A DNA stretch of 19,286 bases, from contig NZ_QHJG01000051.1 in the NCBI RefSeq assembly GCF_003184185.1, positions 1-19,286 on the forward strand, read 5' to 3'. Made by a program: the position numbers and the translations under genes. Each line of letters starts with the position of its first letter. The stretch's first letter is position 1. This document shows, in pieces, positions 6,700-15,357 of the stretch. This DNA comes from Legionella qingyii (GTDB taxonomy: Bacteria; Pseudomonadota; Gammaproteobacteria; Legionellales; Legionellaceae). A model generated the notes under the pieces. It worked only from the letters and a program-made list of their open reading frames with translations, did not search any database and had not been told where the DNA came from.

Positions 6700-8595
6700 A
6701 TGATTCATCAATCATTTTATTTTGATGCAACAAGACCTGTAGATTTGATTTGCATGGGGCGTGTGGCAGTTGATCTTTATGCAGAGCAAATTGGCCTTGC
6801 ACTGAGCGAGGCCCAGAGTTTTAAAAAATACTTAGGCGGCTGTGCGGGAAATATCGCTGTAGGCGCGGCTCGCCTTGGCCTGAATTGTATGATGTTTTCT
6901 TGTATTGGCCAGGATGAGATGGGGCGTTTTTTAAAAAACGAACTCGAAAGTGAAGGAGTCAATACGAATTTATTGCAAGAAACTGCCCATCATTTAACTG
7001 GCCTTGTTTTGCTAGGTATTAAGCCGCCGCATGAGTTTCCTTTAATGTTTTATCGCACTGATTGTGCGGATATGCAAATTAAGTCGCATCAAATAAACCA
7101 AAATATATTGCAGCAGGCAAAAGCTATTTTAATTACAGGCACGGGTTTATCCACAGAAGCGATGCTACAAACTACTGAAGAAGTTGTACAACGTGCACGA
7201 AAAGCCGAAACTGCAGTCGTTCTTGATCTGGATTATCGTCCAGTTCTTTGGGGATTAACTGCATTGGGAGATGGAGAAACTCGATATCTCCAGAGCCAAA
7301 ACGTGAGTAAAACCTATCAACACATTTTGCCTTTTTGTGATTTAATTGTTGGTACGGAAGAGGAAATTTGTATTGCCGGTGGGTGCGATGAAGTGGATAG
7401 CGCATTACAGAAAATAAGGGGGTTAACTCAAGCTCCTGTAGTGATAAAACAAGGTGAAAAAGGATGTGAAGTTAATTTTGCCCACAGCAGCCAGAACCTG
7501 CCAACTAAACCGTTTCCTGTTGAAGTACTTAATGTACTTGGTGCTGGGGATGGATTTATGGCCGGTCTTTTATCTGCTCTTTTACGAGGACAAACTTGGG
7601 AGGTTGCTACTACTTATGCAAATGCAAGTGGTGCTTTAGTCGTCACGCGTCATGGTTGTGCTCCGGCTATTCCTTATAAAGAAGAACTCGAGTATTTTAT
7701 TCACCATTTTGATGAACATCCGCGGATTTGGAACAGTGCTCATTTAACGCAATTGCACCAAAAGAAAGCGCATCCCCAGGTGCTTATTAAGAATCCACAA
7801 GGGTTCCCTAACGGATTCAATTCGATTGTCACCATAAATCCTTTATCGAATGACAGCATGAATTTTAGCTCAATTAAATTAACTGCAGGACAGAACTATT
7901 TATTTAATGAGCATTATGAATTTGCGGCGCTATTAATGACGGGAAGCGTAGAATTTCATTTTGCGCATCAACGTCAACGCGTCGCGCGATACGATTATTT
8001 TTCTCAAGAACCTATAGTCCTACATTGCCCATCAGGCCAAATAGCGGCTGTTGAAGCGTTGACTGATTGTGAAATTCTATTGATTGAAACTGAGAATGAT
8101 GCTTCATTTGCTCCTTTATTATTTAATCAGTCGAATCTTTTGGAGTTGGATAATCGAGGAAAAGACATTTTAGACGATAGCTCGTATCGCATCGTAAGGA
8201 CTGTATTTGATAAGCGCAACAGACCTGAGTCAAATTTGGTTGTTGGCGAAATTATTACCTTCCAAGGGAGATGGTCAAGTTATCCCTCCCATTATCACGA
8301 TCAACCTGAAATCTATCATTACCGTTTTTCAGAACCACAAGGCTATGCGTTTGGTGAACATGGGAAAGAGGTTTTACGTATCGAGAATTATGATACTTAT
8401 CGAATCGCGAATGCTCAGACCCATGCGCATTGTGCTGCCCCTGGGTATGCTCTTTATACACTTTGGTTTATACGTCATTTAAAAGATAACCCGTACATGA
8501 CGCCAACCTTTATCAAAGAGCATGAATGGACGAGAACACATAAGGCAAATAACCGGGTATGGAAAAATAATAATCTTATAGGACAGCTTTCATGA
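6700..8595 (+). CDS. iolCB: Fused 5-dehydro-2-deoxygluconokinase / 5-deoxy-glucuronate isomerase
   Basis: A 631-aa bifunctional protein. Residues 14-335 are a PfkB/ribokinase-fold kinase (IolC): GGCAGNIAVGAARLG at 46-60, then NVLGAGDGFMAGLL at 278-291 with D284 as catalytic base. It phosphorylates 5-keto-2-deoxygluconate. Residues from about 355 to the end are an IolB cupin-like isomerase converting 5-deoxyglucuronate to 5-keto-2-deoxygluconate, with the likely metal site HYHDQPE at 531-537 (H531, H533, E537) and HAHCAAPGY at 575-583. The two halves catalyse consecutive steps, so the fusion may aid channelling. Most bacteria encode them separately; the same fusion is known from L. pneumophila. 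Shine-Dalgarno GAGG (6691-6694) overlaps the iolG stop, and the 3' end overlaps iolD by four bases (ATGA). Confidence 0.93.
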   Translation: MIHQSFYFDATRPVDLICMGRVAVDLYAEQIGLALSEAQSFKKYLGGCAGNIAVGAARLGLNCMMFSCIGQDEMGRFLKNELESEGVNTNLLQETAHHLTGLVLLGIKPPHEFPLMFYRTDCADMQIKSHQINQNILQQAKAILITGTGLSTEAMLQTTEEVVQRARKAETAVVLDLDYRPVLWGLTALGDGETRYLQSQNVSKTYQHILPFCDLIVGTEEEICIAGGCDEVDSALQKIRGLTQAPVVIKQGEKGCEVNFAHSSQNLPTKPFPVEVLNVLGAGDGFMAGLLSALLRGQTWEVATTYANASGALVVTRHGCAPAIPYKEELEYFIHHFDEHPRIWNSAHLTQLHQKKAHPQVLIKNPQGFPNGFNSIVTINPLSNDSMNFSSIKLTAGQNYLFNEHYEFAALLMTGSVEFHFAHQRQRVARYDYFSQEPIVLHCPSGQIAAVEALTDCEILLIETENDASFAPLLFNQSNLLELDNRGKDILDDSSYRIVRTVFDKRNRPESNLVVGEIITFQGRWSSYPSHYHDQPEIYHYRFSEPQGYAFGEHGKEVLRIENYDTYRIANAQTHAHCAAPGYALYTLWFIRHLKDNPYMTPTFIKEHEWTRTHKANNRVWKNNNLIGQLS

Positions 8596-10463
8596 AGATT
8601 AGATTGACAATGGCTCAGGCCTTATTGAGATTTTTAGCAAATCAATATGTAGTGTTGGATGATAAATCACATCAGTTTGTTGCAGGCATATTTGGAATTT
8701 TTGGGCATGGCAATGTGACTGGTATAGGCGAGGCTCTTGAATACGACAATTATGGTTTGACTTATTATCAAGGGCATAACGAACAAGGAATGGCTCATGC
8801 AGCGACAGCATATGCGAAACAAAAAAATAGATTAAGTATTTTTGCTTGTACCTCTTCCATAGGTCCAGGTGCGACCAATATGATTACTGCAGCAGCTACC
8901 GCCACAACCAATAGAATTCCTTTATTGTTACTACCAGGCGATATATTCAGTTGCAGACAACCAGATCCTGTATTACAACAACTTGAAGCATCACACGACT
9001 ATACTCTATCTGTTAATGACTGCTTCAAACCGGTGAGTAAGTATTGGGACCGAATTAATCGCCCAGAGCAGTTGATGACGGCGTGCATCAATGCCATGAG
9101 AGTGCTCACCGATCCTGTCGAAACCGGTGCTGTCACTTTATGTTTGCCGCAGGATGTGCAATCTGAAGCCTATGATTATGAAGATTCCTTTTTTGCAAAA
9201 CGGTTTTGGCACATTGATAGAGCGCCGGTGGTTGAACGTGCTCTTGAGGAAGCAACGCAACTTATTCTTAAAGCCAAAAAGCCTTTCATTATTGCCGGAG
9301 GGGGCGTGCATTATTCATTGGCGGCTGATGTGTTATCGCAATTTGCTGAACATCATAAAATCCCTGTTGCGGAAACCCAGGCTGGTAAAAGTGCTTTGCC
9401 AGCCAGTCATTCCATGAATGTGGGCGGAGTAGGTGTTACGGGTTCTGAAGTAGCGAATGTTTTGTGCGCACAAGCTGATGTGATTTTAGTGATTGGTTCA
9501 CGCCTGCAAGATTTTACCACCGCGTCTAAATGGGGTTTTAAAAATCAAGAATGCCAAATTATTCATCTCAATGTTTCTCGTTTTGATGCAATCAAAATGA
9601 ATGGTTTGATGTTGAAAGGAGATGCAAAAACAGGCTTGGAGCAATTAGGAAGGAAATTGGGCGCGTATCAAACACCCCAAGAATATCAGCAACAGGTGCG
9701 GCACTATCAAAATGAATGGCAGCAGGAGGTAAAACGCATTGGTGCTTCGCCCCAGGTAGCAGAAGGTGGGTTATCACAAATTAAGGTCTTAAGTCTATTA
9801 AATGAGATGGTGACTGAAGAGGATGTCATTATCTGTGCCGCGGGCAGTTTGCCCGGTGATTTGCACCGTCTTTGGAATTCCAAAAAGCCTAAAGATTATC
9901 ATCTGGAATACGCTTACTCTTGCATGGGCTACGAAGTCGCAGCGGGTTTAGGGGTACGACTGGCGAAAGAAAATACTCCTGGTAACGTATATGTCTTGGT
10001 GGGTGATGGCAGCTTTGTGATGATGCATTCTGAACTGCTGACGAGTATTCAAGAGCGTAAAAAAATGACCATTATCATTTTTGATAATCATGGTTTTCAA
10101 TGCATTAGAAACTTGCAAGAAAGTCAGGGTAGCCAAGGATTTGGTAATGAGTTTCGCTATCGGGAGGCTAAAACCAATAAGTTATCCGGGGATTATTTAC
10201 CGATTGATTTTTGTAAATATGCCGCCGGACTCGGCGCTAAAACTTTTTTTGTCGATTCTTATGAGCAACTGGCTGTTGCTATGGATGCGGCTCACAATGA
10301 ACAACAATCCTCCGTGATTGTCGTACCGATACTGCCTAAAACCATGAGTAATGGCTATCAAACCTGGTGGCGCGTCGCGGTTGCAGAAATATCCAATTCT
10401 AAAGAAGTAACCAAGGCGCATCACGTGATGCAGGAACAATTAAAACAGGTTAAAGAATATTAA
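8592..10463 (+). CDS. iolD: 3D-(3,5/4)-trihydroxycyclohexane-1,2-dione hydrolase (ThDP-dependent)
   Basis: A 623-aa thiamine-diphosphate enzyme, the usual IolD length, that opens the inositol-derived ring to 5-deoxyglucuronate. It has the acetolactate-synthase-like three-domain layout. The N-terminal Pyr domain contains YQGHNEQGMAHAA, with E64 as the glutamate that activates ThDP. The central domain contains FIIAGGGVHYS. The C-terminal PP domain has the ThDP/Mg motif starting GDGSF at 471 and ending in FDN at 497-499. The ATG sits in an ATGA overlap with iolCB, indicating translational coupling. The tail VVPILPKTMSNGYQTWWRV carries the IolD-like end rather than that of acetolactate synthase. 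Confidence 0.94.
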   Translation: MKIRLTMAQALLRFLANQYVVLDDKSHQFVAGIFGIFGHGNVTGIGEALEYDNYGLTYYQGHNEQGMAHAATAYAKQKNRLSIFACTSSIGPGATNMITAAATATTNRIPLLLLPGDIFSCRQPDPVLQQLEASHDYTLSVNDCFKPVSKYWDRINRPEQLMTACINAMRVLTDPVETGAVTLCLPQDVQSEAYDYEDSFFAKRFWHIDRAPVVERALEEATQLILKAKKPFIIAGGGVHYSLAADVLSQFAEHHKIPVAETQAGKSALPASHSMNVGGVGVTGSEVANVLCAQADVILVIGSRLQDFTTASKWGFKNQECQIIHLNVSRFDAIKMNGLMLKGDAKTGLEQLGRKLGAYQTPQEYQQQVRHYQNEWQQEVKRIGASPQVAEGGLSQIKVLSLLNEMVTEEDVIICAAGSLPGDLHRLWNSKKPKDYHLEYAYSCMGYEVAAGLGVRLAKENTPGNVYVLVGDGSFVMMHSELLTSIQERKKMTIIIFDNHGFQCIRNLQESQGSQGFGNEFRYREAKTNKLSGDYLPIDFCKYAAGLGAKTFFVDSYEQLAVAMDAAHNEQQSSVIVVPILPKTMSNGYQTWWRVAVAEISNSKEVTKAHHVMQEQLKQVKEY

Positions 10464-10474
10464 GGAAAAGATGT

Positions 10475-11365
10475 ATGCATATTAAACTGGGAATAGCACC
10501 AATTAATTGGTGCAATGATGATGATCCTGAGTTGGGCAAGGAAATTAGTTTTGAACAATGCATTAAAGAAATGTCAGAAGCAGGTTATGTGGGGACAGAA
10601 CTTGGTAATAAATATCCTCGTGAGGTTTCTGTTTTAAAAAAGGCGTTAAATGAGCGTAGATTGCAGTTATCTAGTGCTTGGTTCAGTACTTATTTTACCG
10701 AGTCTACGCAATATGAGCATACTTTATCGCGATTTATGGAGCATTTAAGTTTCATGCGAGCGATGGGCGCATCGTTTATCAATGTTTGTGAATGCGGCCA
10801 TTCCATTCAAGGAACACAACAGCCTGTTTTAAGTCCGCAAAAACCTGAATTTAGTGAGGCACAGTGGGGAAAACTGATTCAGGGATTACATGCCATTGGC
10901 CGTATTGCTTATGATTTTAATATGCGTCTTGTTTATCACTATCATGCAGGAACGGGGGTTTTTTATGAGCATGAAATCGATTATTTAATGGAAAATACAA
11001 GCCCGCAATTGATTTCTTTATTGCTTGACACAGGGCATGCCGCGTTGGCGAATATTGATTCGCTTGATTTAATCAATAAATATAATGATCGCATTTTGTA
11101 TGTTCATTTAAAGGATATTCGTGCTGAAGTTCTTAGCCGAGTGAAGAACGAACATATGAGTTTTATGGATGCAGTACGTGCTGGGGTATTTACTGTTCCT
11201 GGAGATGGTGCCATTGACTTTCTCTCCATCATTAAGATGCTGCAAAAAAATCAATATTCCGGTTGGATGATCGTTGAGGCGGAACAAGATCCCGAAAAAG
11301 CGCCTCCACTTGCGTACGCGCGAAAAGCCTTTGATTTTTTGCAGCAAAACCTAAAAAGTGAATAA
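10475..11365 (+). CDS. iolE: Inosose dehydratase (TIM-barrel, AP endonuclease 2 fold)
   Basis: This enzyme dehydrates 2-keto-myo-inositol to 3D-(3,5/4)-trihydroxycyclohexane-1,2-dione, the substrate of IolD. Length is 296 aa, typical for IolE. Motifs are LGIAPINWCNDDDPELG at the start, GYVGTELGNKYP, LVYHYHAGTGV, ISLLLDTGHA, ILYVHLKDIR and GWMIVEAEQDP. These are the barrel strands carrying the His/Asp/Glu metal ligands. Two ATGs lie four bases apart; the first (10471) ends after four codons, so ATG 10475 is the start, served by AAGGAA immediately after the iolD stop. It is the last gene of the operon. Confidence 0.94.
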   Translation: MHIKLGIAPINWCNDDDPELGKEISFEQCIKEMSEAGYVGTELGNKYPREVSVLKKALNERRLQLSSAWFSTYFTESTQYEHTLSRFMEHLSFMRAMGASFINVCECGHSIQGTQQPVLSPQKPEFSEAQWGKLIQGLHAIGRIAYDFNMRLVYHYHAGTGVFYEHEIDYLMENTSPQLISLLLDTGHAALANIDSLDLINKYNDRILYVHLKDIRAEVLSRVKNEHMSFMDAVRAGVFTVPGDGAIDFLSIIKMLQKNQYSGWMIVEAEQDPEKAPPLAYARKAFDFLQQNLKSE

Positions 11366-11399
11366 AACTCCAGAACGAATGTTATTGAAGGTGCATGAC

Positions 11400-11426
11400 C
11401 AGGGATTATTTACACACTAATCCCTG
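11400..11426. terminator. Possible bidirectional terminator after iolE
   Basis: A perfect 9-bp stem, cagggatta (11400-11408) with taatccctg (11418-11426), around a 9-base loop. It lies between the convergent iolE and the 271-aa gene, whose stop codon is inside the stem. No T-run follows on either strand, so intrinsic termination would be weak. Confidence 0.35.
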
Positions 11427-12221
11427 CTCCGCCCTGCCATCAAATTCGCTCATTAAAAGATCAATTTTTTGTCCTAAATGATTCTTCCCTACTATTTGTT
11501 CGGAGGCTTTATAAAGATAAGCCATGAAATTATAACTTGTTGTATTTCCTTCTGATTGGCGTCGTTGTATTTTTTGCTCTTCCGAACGCATGCTCTTTAA
11601 TAACGCCTTCATCAACTCCTGATAGCTGGTATCATCTTCCTTCATGTTAAATCGAGAACAGAGGTCCCCTACGCTTTGGATATACTTAAAGATCAATTGT
11701 TTTTTTGCATCAAAAATATCTCTATCCACTTTATTGACCGCAATGTCAAATTCTCTTTCAAGAATATATTCATACAAGATAAATGAAAATTGACAAACCC
11801 AGGGAACATTTCTCTCGTTGCTAAAGGACGATTTATCTTTAATGTCAGTAATGAGAGTAGGGCTACTTTCAAACAGGTTACGTAAGGCTTGAATAAAATT
11901 GATTAGACTGCTATTAAAAAGGGTTTCATAAAGATCCGTGGTAAATTCTGTCTTGAATTCTTTATTGTATTCTTTGACTGCCGATTTAACTTCTTTTAGA
12001 TTCAGATTGATTTCTTTTAAAACGCGTTCAAAATAGTCAAGATGATTATTATCATTAACTTCTATTTCTTTAATTTTTTTGATTAAACATTTAGCAAAAT
12101 CATTCCTTTGAACCAATAATTCCGCTTCTTTACCTTTATAGGTTTTTTCATCCGCTTGCGATTGATAGGTTTCCAATATTTTTTGACAATAACGGTCTGT
12201 CATATCCTTAAAAATGCCCAT
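11406..12221 (-). CDS. Hypothetical helical cytoplasmic protein (271 aa)
   Basis: I do not recognise a family. The ATG follows a GAGAGGG Shine-Dalgarno. The sequence is almost wholly helix-prone and charged, with no signal peptide and no membrane helix. Charged segments at about 15-105 (KKIKEIEV, LKEVKSAVKEYNKEFK) and 200-235 (LLKSMRSEEQKIQRRQ) could form coiled or helical-bundle structure. The C-terminus (LLMSEFDGRAEQGLVCK) is only mildly acidic and lacks a clear Glu-rich translocation tail. It is convergent with iolE and unlikely to be part of inositol metabolism. Size and composition fit the species-variable proteins of Legionella. Confidence 0.7.
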   Translation of the reverse strand: MGIFKDMTDRYCQKILETYQSQADEKTYKGKEAELLVQRNDFAKCLIKKIKEIEVNDNNHLDYFERVLKEINLNLKEVKSAVKEYNKEFKTEFTTDLYETLFNSSLINFIQALRNLFESSPTLITDIKDKSSFSNERNVPWVCQFSFILYEYILEREFDIAVNKVDRDIFDAKKQLIFKYIQSVGDLCSRFNMKEDDTSYQELMKALLKSMRSEEQKIQRRQSEGNTTSYNFMAYLYKASEQIVGKNHLGQKIDLLMSEFDGRAEQGLVCK

Positions 12222-12999
12222 TATCCCTCTCTTCTTTAGTTAGCCAGAAAAATCCTCAAAATTACATTCTGTTTTCGAGGACGTCCATTCTTCCGTTCAC
12301 AGCATTACTTTCAAAATCACTAATGTCAAAATGATAGGCCAATGAAAAATACGGTTTATTTTTCAACAACAGCCTTTTTTTCTAAATGCGATATCTTATG
12401 TCGTCATTATAAAAAATATAATTTCTACGAAGTTTTCATAACGAATTGTTCAATTTGATCTGCAGGAATTTAGAATTCAAAATGAAGCCATGAAAATAGT
12501 TAAGATAATCATAGTGATTAATATTAACTCATTGTGAGCTATAGTAAAAGTTATTTTCTTGAGTAAAAAAATTCTCGTTTTGGTGCCGAAGAATTGACGG
12601 GGAAGTCTAGATTTTAATCGATATGATTTTAGTTCTTTGCTCAAGATTCAATTCATTAGGGCGTGTTAACAATTCATTCCCTAGTTAAGTGACAAAGAGT
12701 TTGCTTATCGTGAGAAGTTGAACAAAAAAAATCTAAACCATTATTAAGCCTATCAAACTAAAGGGAAGGCCATCAGTGCCAATTGTTGCATTCTTTTTTA
12801 AAAATAATCTGTAACTCCCCTGGTTATCCCTTGTTTAAGTAATTTTAAACCTAAATGTTCAACTATAATTAAGATTATAAGCGCGATGTGGAGCAACCTA
12901 GTATTTTTTAATGTGATAAAAAATAATAAATTTTCTTCAAACACGAATACATTCCAGGTGTTTGCTCATTAAAAAATACAGTTTTTATTTGAGGCTCTT
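12222..12999. other. 778-bp AT-rich intergenic region ahead of the cysteine protease gene
   Basis: No open frame or RNA gene that I can support. A perfect TATAAT (12864-12869) lies 130 bases before the downstream start but has no good -35 at standard spacing. The segment gggcgtgttaac (12659-12670) resembles ends seen in some insertion sequences, but no partner end was found. The length and composition suggest regulatory leader sequence and/or decayed DNA between a divergent gene pair. Confidence 0.4.
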
Positions 13000-15315
13000 A
13001 TGGGATATGCACTATTGGATTTTTTAGATTATGGTAGTGATGGACAAGCCACATTTTATGCAACCATTGAAGGAAAAAAGGCCAATTCCTATCAGGATTA
13101 TTTACTTGTTTTAGATAGCGTTACGCGTATCAGTCAAAATGAAGAGGATGCTCCCTTATCACCAGCGCATGTGAGAAATTTGGCAAAAATGCTGTTGCAA
13201 AAATTCCAAGCGCATCTTCGAAAGATGCAAAACGATTGGCACGATAAAAACAACCCTCAACTATATACAGTAGCGAAACAGCTGGAAGCGTTTGCTTATC
13301 TAACAGGAGAACAAGAGGCAATTAAAAAAATACTTATAGAATTCCCCTTATTGAATTCTATAAAGTGTGATTATGAAGCTTATAGGGATGAAAACTTTTT
13401 AAATAATTTTTTAAATGAGGAGGATACGCTTAAATTTAAGAATTTCGATCGTAATTTACTTGCATTACAAATGATGATTCGCGTATTGGATCCCCGTTAT
13501 ATCAATCAACGAGATGAGCAGGTCTGCGGCGTTAATGCTTTTGTACACAATCTCGCCTTATTTAATCCCTTGAAATACGTACAAATCGTATCACAGCTTG
13601 TTTCAAAAGGCGTGTGTGATCTTAAAGAATTTGCTGGCAAAGAAGGCATATTGCGCATTGAAGTAACTGACGCGGTTGCAAATAAAAAAAGTGACCAGGG
13701 AGATACTATTCGAGATGTCGATCATGTCATTTTAAATGGGATCCGTTCTTCGGAAAATTCTATTGCTCGCTATAGTGAAGAAGGTGCAGAACTGGCCAAG
13801 CAGCTCTTTGGCGTTACGACCCACCAGGAAATCAACCGGTGGATGAAACAGGCAGGTTATCACCATGTGCAAAATATTCCCATCCATAATCGGGAAGCAA
13901 TAAAGCAATTACAACTCCTCATCCAGGATGGTTACAAGGTTGGTTTTGCGGGTACAGGAGATCTTGCTTCTTATATTCTTGATCCAGAGGATGGTGTTCC
14001 TGAGAGTAAAAATCTAATACAACGCTTTATGGATGGTCATTTTTTTATTATTAGAAATATCGAGTATGATGAACAAAACGATGAGGTAAATGTCCGCATT
14101 ATGACTTGGGGGCGGGAAGAATCAGCATCCATTCCGTTTGATGTATGGAAAAAGAACATAGGGCTTGTTGGCACGGCGGTTGTTGGTCAAGACCCCTACA
14201 TGAACTTTATGTTCCGTGCTCGCGCTCGAGAGATAGATGATTTGCAACATAGCACTTATTGCTCTCCTGAAGCCTATTGTTTGAATGTAAAGAATATCAT
14301 CGGAGCTACGCCTGGATATGAAAAAATTAATAAATTATTGAGTCAGGCGTTTAAGCATGAGAATGGAGTAACCTGGTATCAAGCAGCCAAAGAAATACAA
14401 GATATGATCCAGGAATTACCTAAAGAAAAAGCGCTGATGATCCCCTCAAAAATATCGATTATTCCCAATGTTACATCGGAGATTAAAACGGAGTTTGACC
14501 GGATTCATCATCTACATAGTCGTACCCAGAAAATTATGGCTTTAGAACGTCTTGGAACCCAAGATAATATTGAAGTTCAGCGACAATTAATGCCATTGTA
14601 TGCACAATCAGGCCAATGGGAGAAGATAAGAGGTCTCTTAGCGAATGTAGAGGGTTACAGTCGCACGGATAGGGAAATAATCTATGAAAGCCTGGAACTA
14701 GGATGTTGTCTTGTACTTGGAGACGTAAAAGTCCCCAAAGATATAGCGGAATTGGTAGAAGAAAATACAAAATTTAATTTTAAAGCCAAGGATTTAATCC
14801 GAGTATTAAGTGAAATTACCGGGATACCTAAAGGGGGAGCTTTTACCTACGGCATTCGAAGCAGATTGTTAGAGGTAGTTAATCATAGGCTTGAGGAAGA
14901 AGGAAAAGAAAAGGTTCGTAGTCTTAGTGAGGTTATTTTATATAAGAAGGATATCTTTAATTTAGTGTCGTTACTGGATAAAGAAATCCTTGGTATGGAC
15001 CCGTCCCATGATGTTATGAAAAAAGAGCAACTGAAGAAATTTTGTAATGTACTTGTGGGTAGAATTGAAAACAAAGACTCATTACAAGATCAGGTTGATT
15101 TACATTGTGCTTCAAGCCTAAAGCACAAACTACCCAGAGTTTTAAGAAAAGTATCTGAGTTTTTTTTAAAAGTAGCTTCTATTTTTGATAAAAATATCAT
15201 AACCAAAGGTGTTGCAAAGATTAAGAGTTTTAAAGAAGAGATCAACAATAATAGAGAAAATGATAAGCAAGAACAATTGGGCTCAAGTGTAATGCCAAAC
15301 TCAATGCCGTCTTAA
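13000..15315 (+). CDS. Putative papain-like cysteine protease, effector candidate (771 aa)
   Basis: ATG 13000 has a GAGG Shine-Dalgarno five bases upstream. Residues 165-375 look like a papain-fold catalytic domain. NQRDEQVCGVNAF places C176 at the start of a helix, with Q170 six residues earlier, the spacing of papain's oxyanion Gln and nucleophile. DGHFFIIRNIEYD supplies H347 at the start of a beta strand, and IMTWGR (367-372) resembles the papain NSWG strand, although the third catalytic residue is not obvious. The N-terminal 160 residues and the C-terminal 370 residues are helical and unassigned. A hydrophobic patch lies at about 715-730 (VSEFFLKVASIF). There is no signal peptide, so export, if any, would be type IV. 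The C-terminus is hydrophilic but not strongly acidic. A host-directed role is inferred. Transglutaminase- or deamidase-type chemistry is an alternative for the same Cys/His fold. Confidence 0.7.
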   Translation: MGYALLDFLDYGSDGQATFYATIEGKKANSYQDYLLVLDSVTRISQNEEDAPLSPAHVRNLAKMLLQKFQAHLRKMQNDWHDKNNPQLYTVAKQLEAFAYLTGEQEAIKKILIEFPLLNSIKCDYEAYRDENFLNNFLNEEDTLKFKNFDRNLLALQMMIRVLDPRYINQRDEQVCGVNAFVHNLALFNPLKYVQIVSQLVSKGVCDLKEFAGKEGILRIEVTDAVANKKSDQGDTIRDVDHVILNGIRSSENSIARYSEEGAELAKQLFGVTTHQEINRWMKQAGYHHVQNIPIHNREAIKQLQLLIQDGYKVGFAGTGDLASYILDPEDGVPESKNLIQRFMDGHFFIIRNIEYDEQNDEVNVRIMTWGREESASIPFDVWKKNIGLVGTAVVGQDPYMNFMFRARAREIDDLQHSTYCSPEAYCLNVKNIIGATPGYEKINKLLSQAFKHENGVTWYQAAKEIQDMIQELPKEKALMIPSKISIIPNVTSEIKTEFDRIHHLHSRTQKIMALERLGTQDNIEVQRQLMPLYAQSGQWEKIRGLLANVEGYSRTDREIIYESLELGCCLVLGDVKVPKDIAELVEENTKFNFKAKDLIRVLSEITGIPKGGAFTYGIRSRLLEVVNHRLEEEGKEKVRSLSEVILYKKDIFNLVSLLDKEILGMDPSHDVMKKEQLKKFCNVLVGRIENKDSLQDQVDLHCASSLKHKLPRVLRKVSEFFLKVASIFDKNIITKGVAKIKSFKEEINNNRENDKQEQLGSSVMPNSMPS

Positions 15316-15357
15316 TTCCTTTTATATCAAACCTAAAGTGCACCTGGAATGCAAGAG

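Noticed and set aside
8207..8482. 91-codon plus-strand frame inside the IolB half of iolCB
   Set aside because: Alternative frame of a conserved isomerase whose own frame keeps all metal-binding residues.
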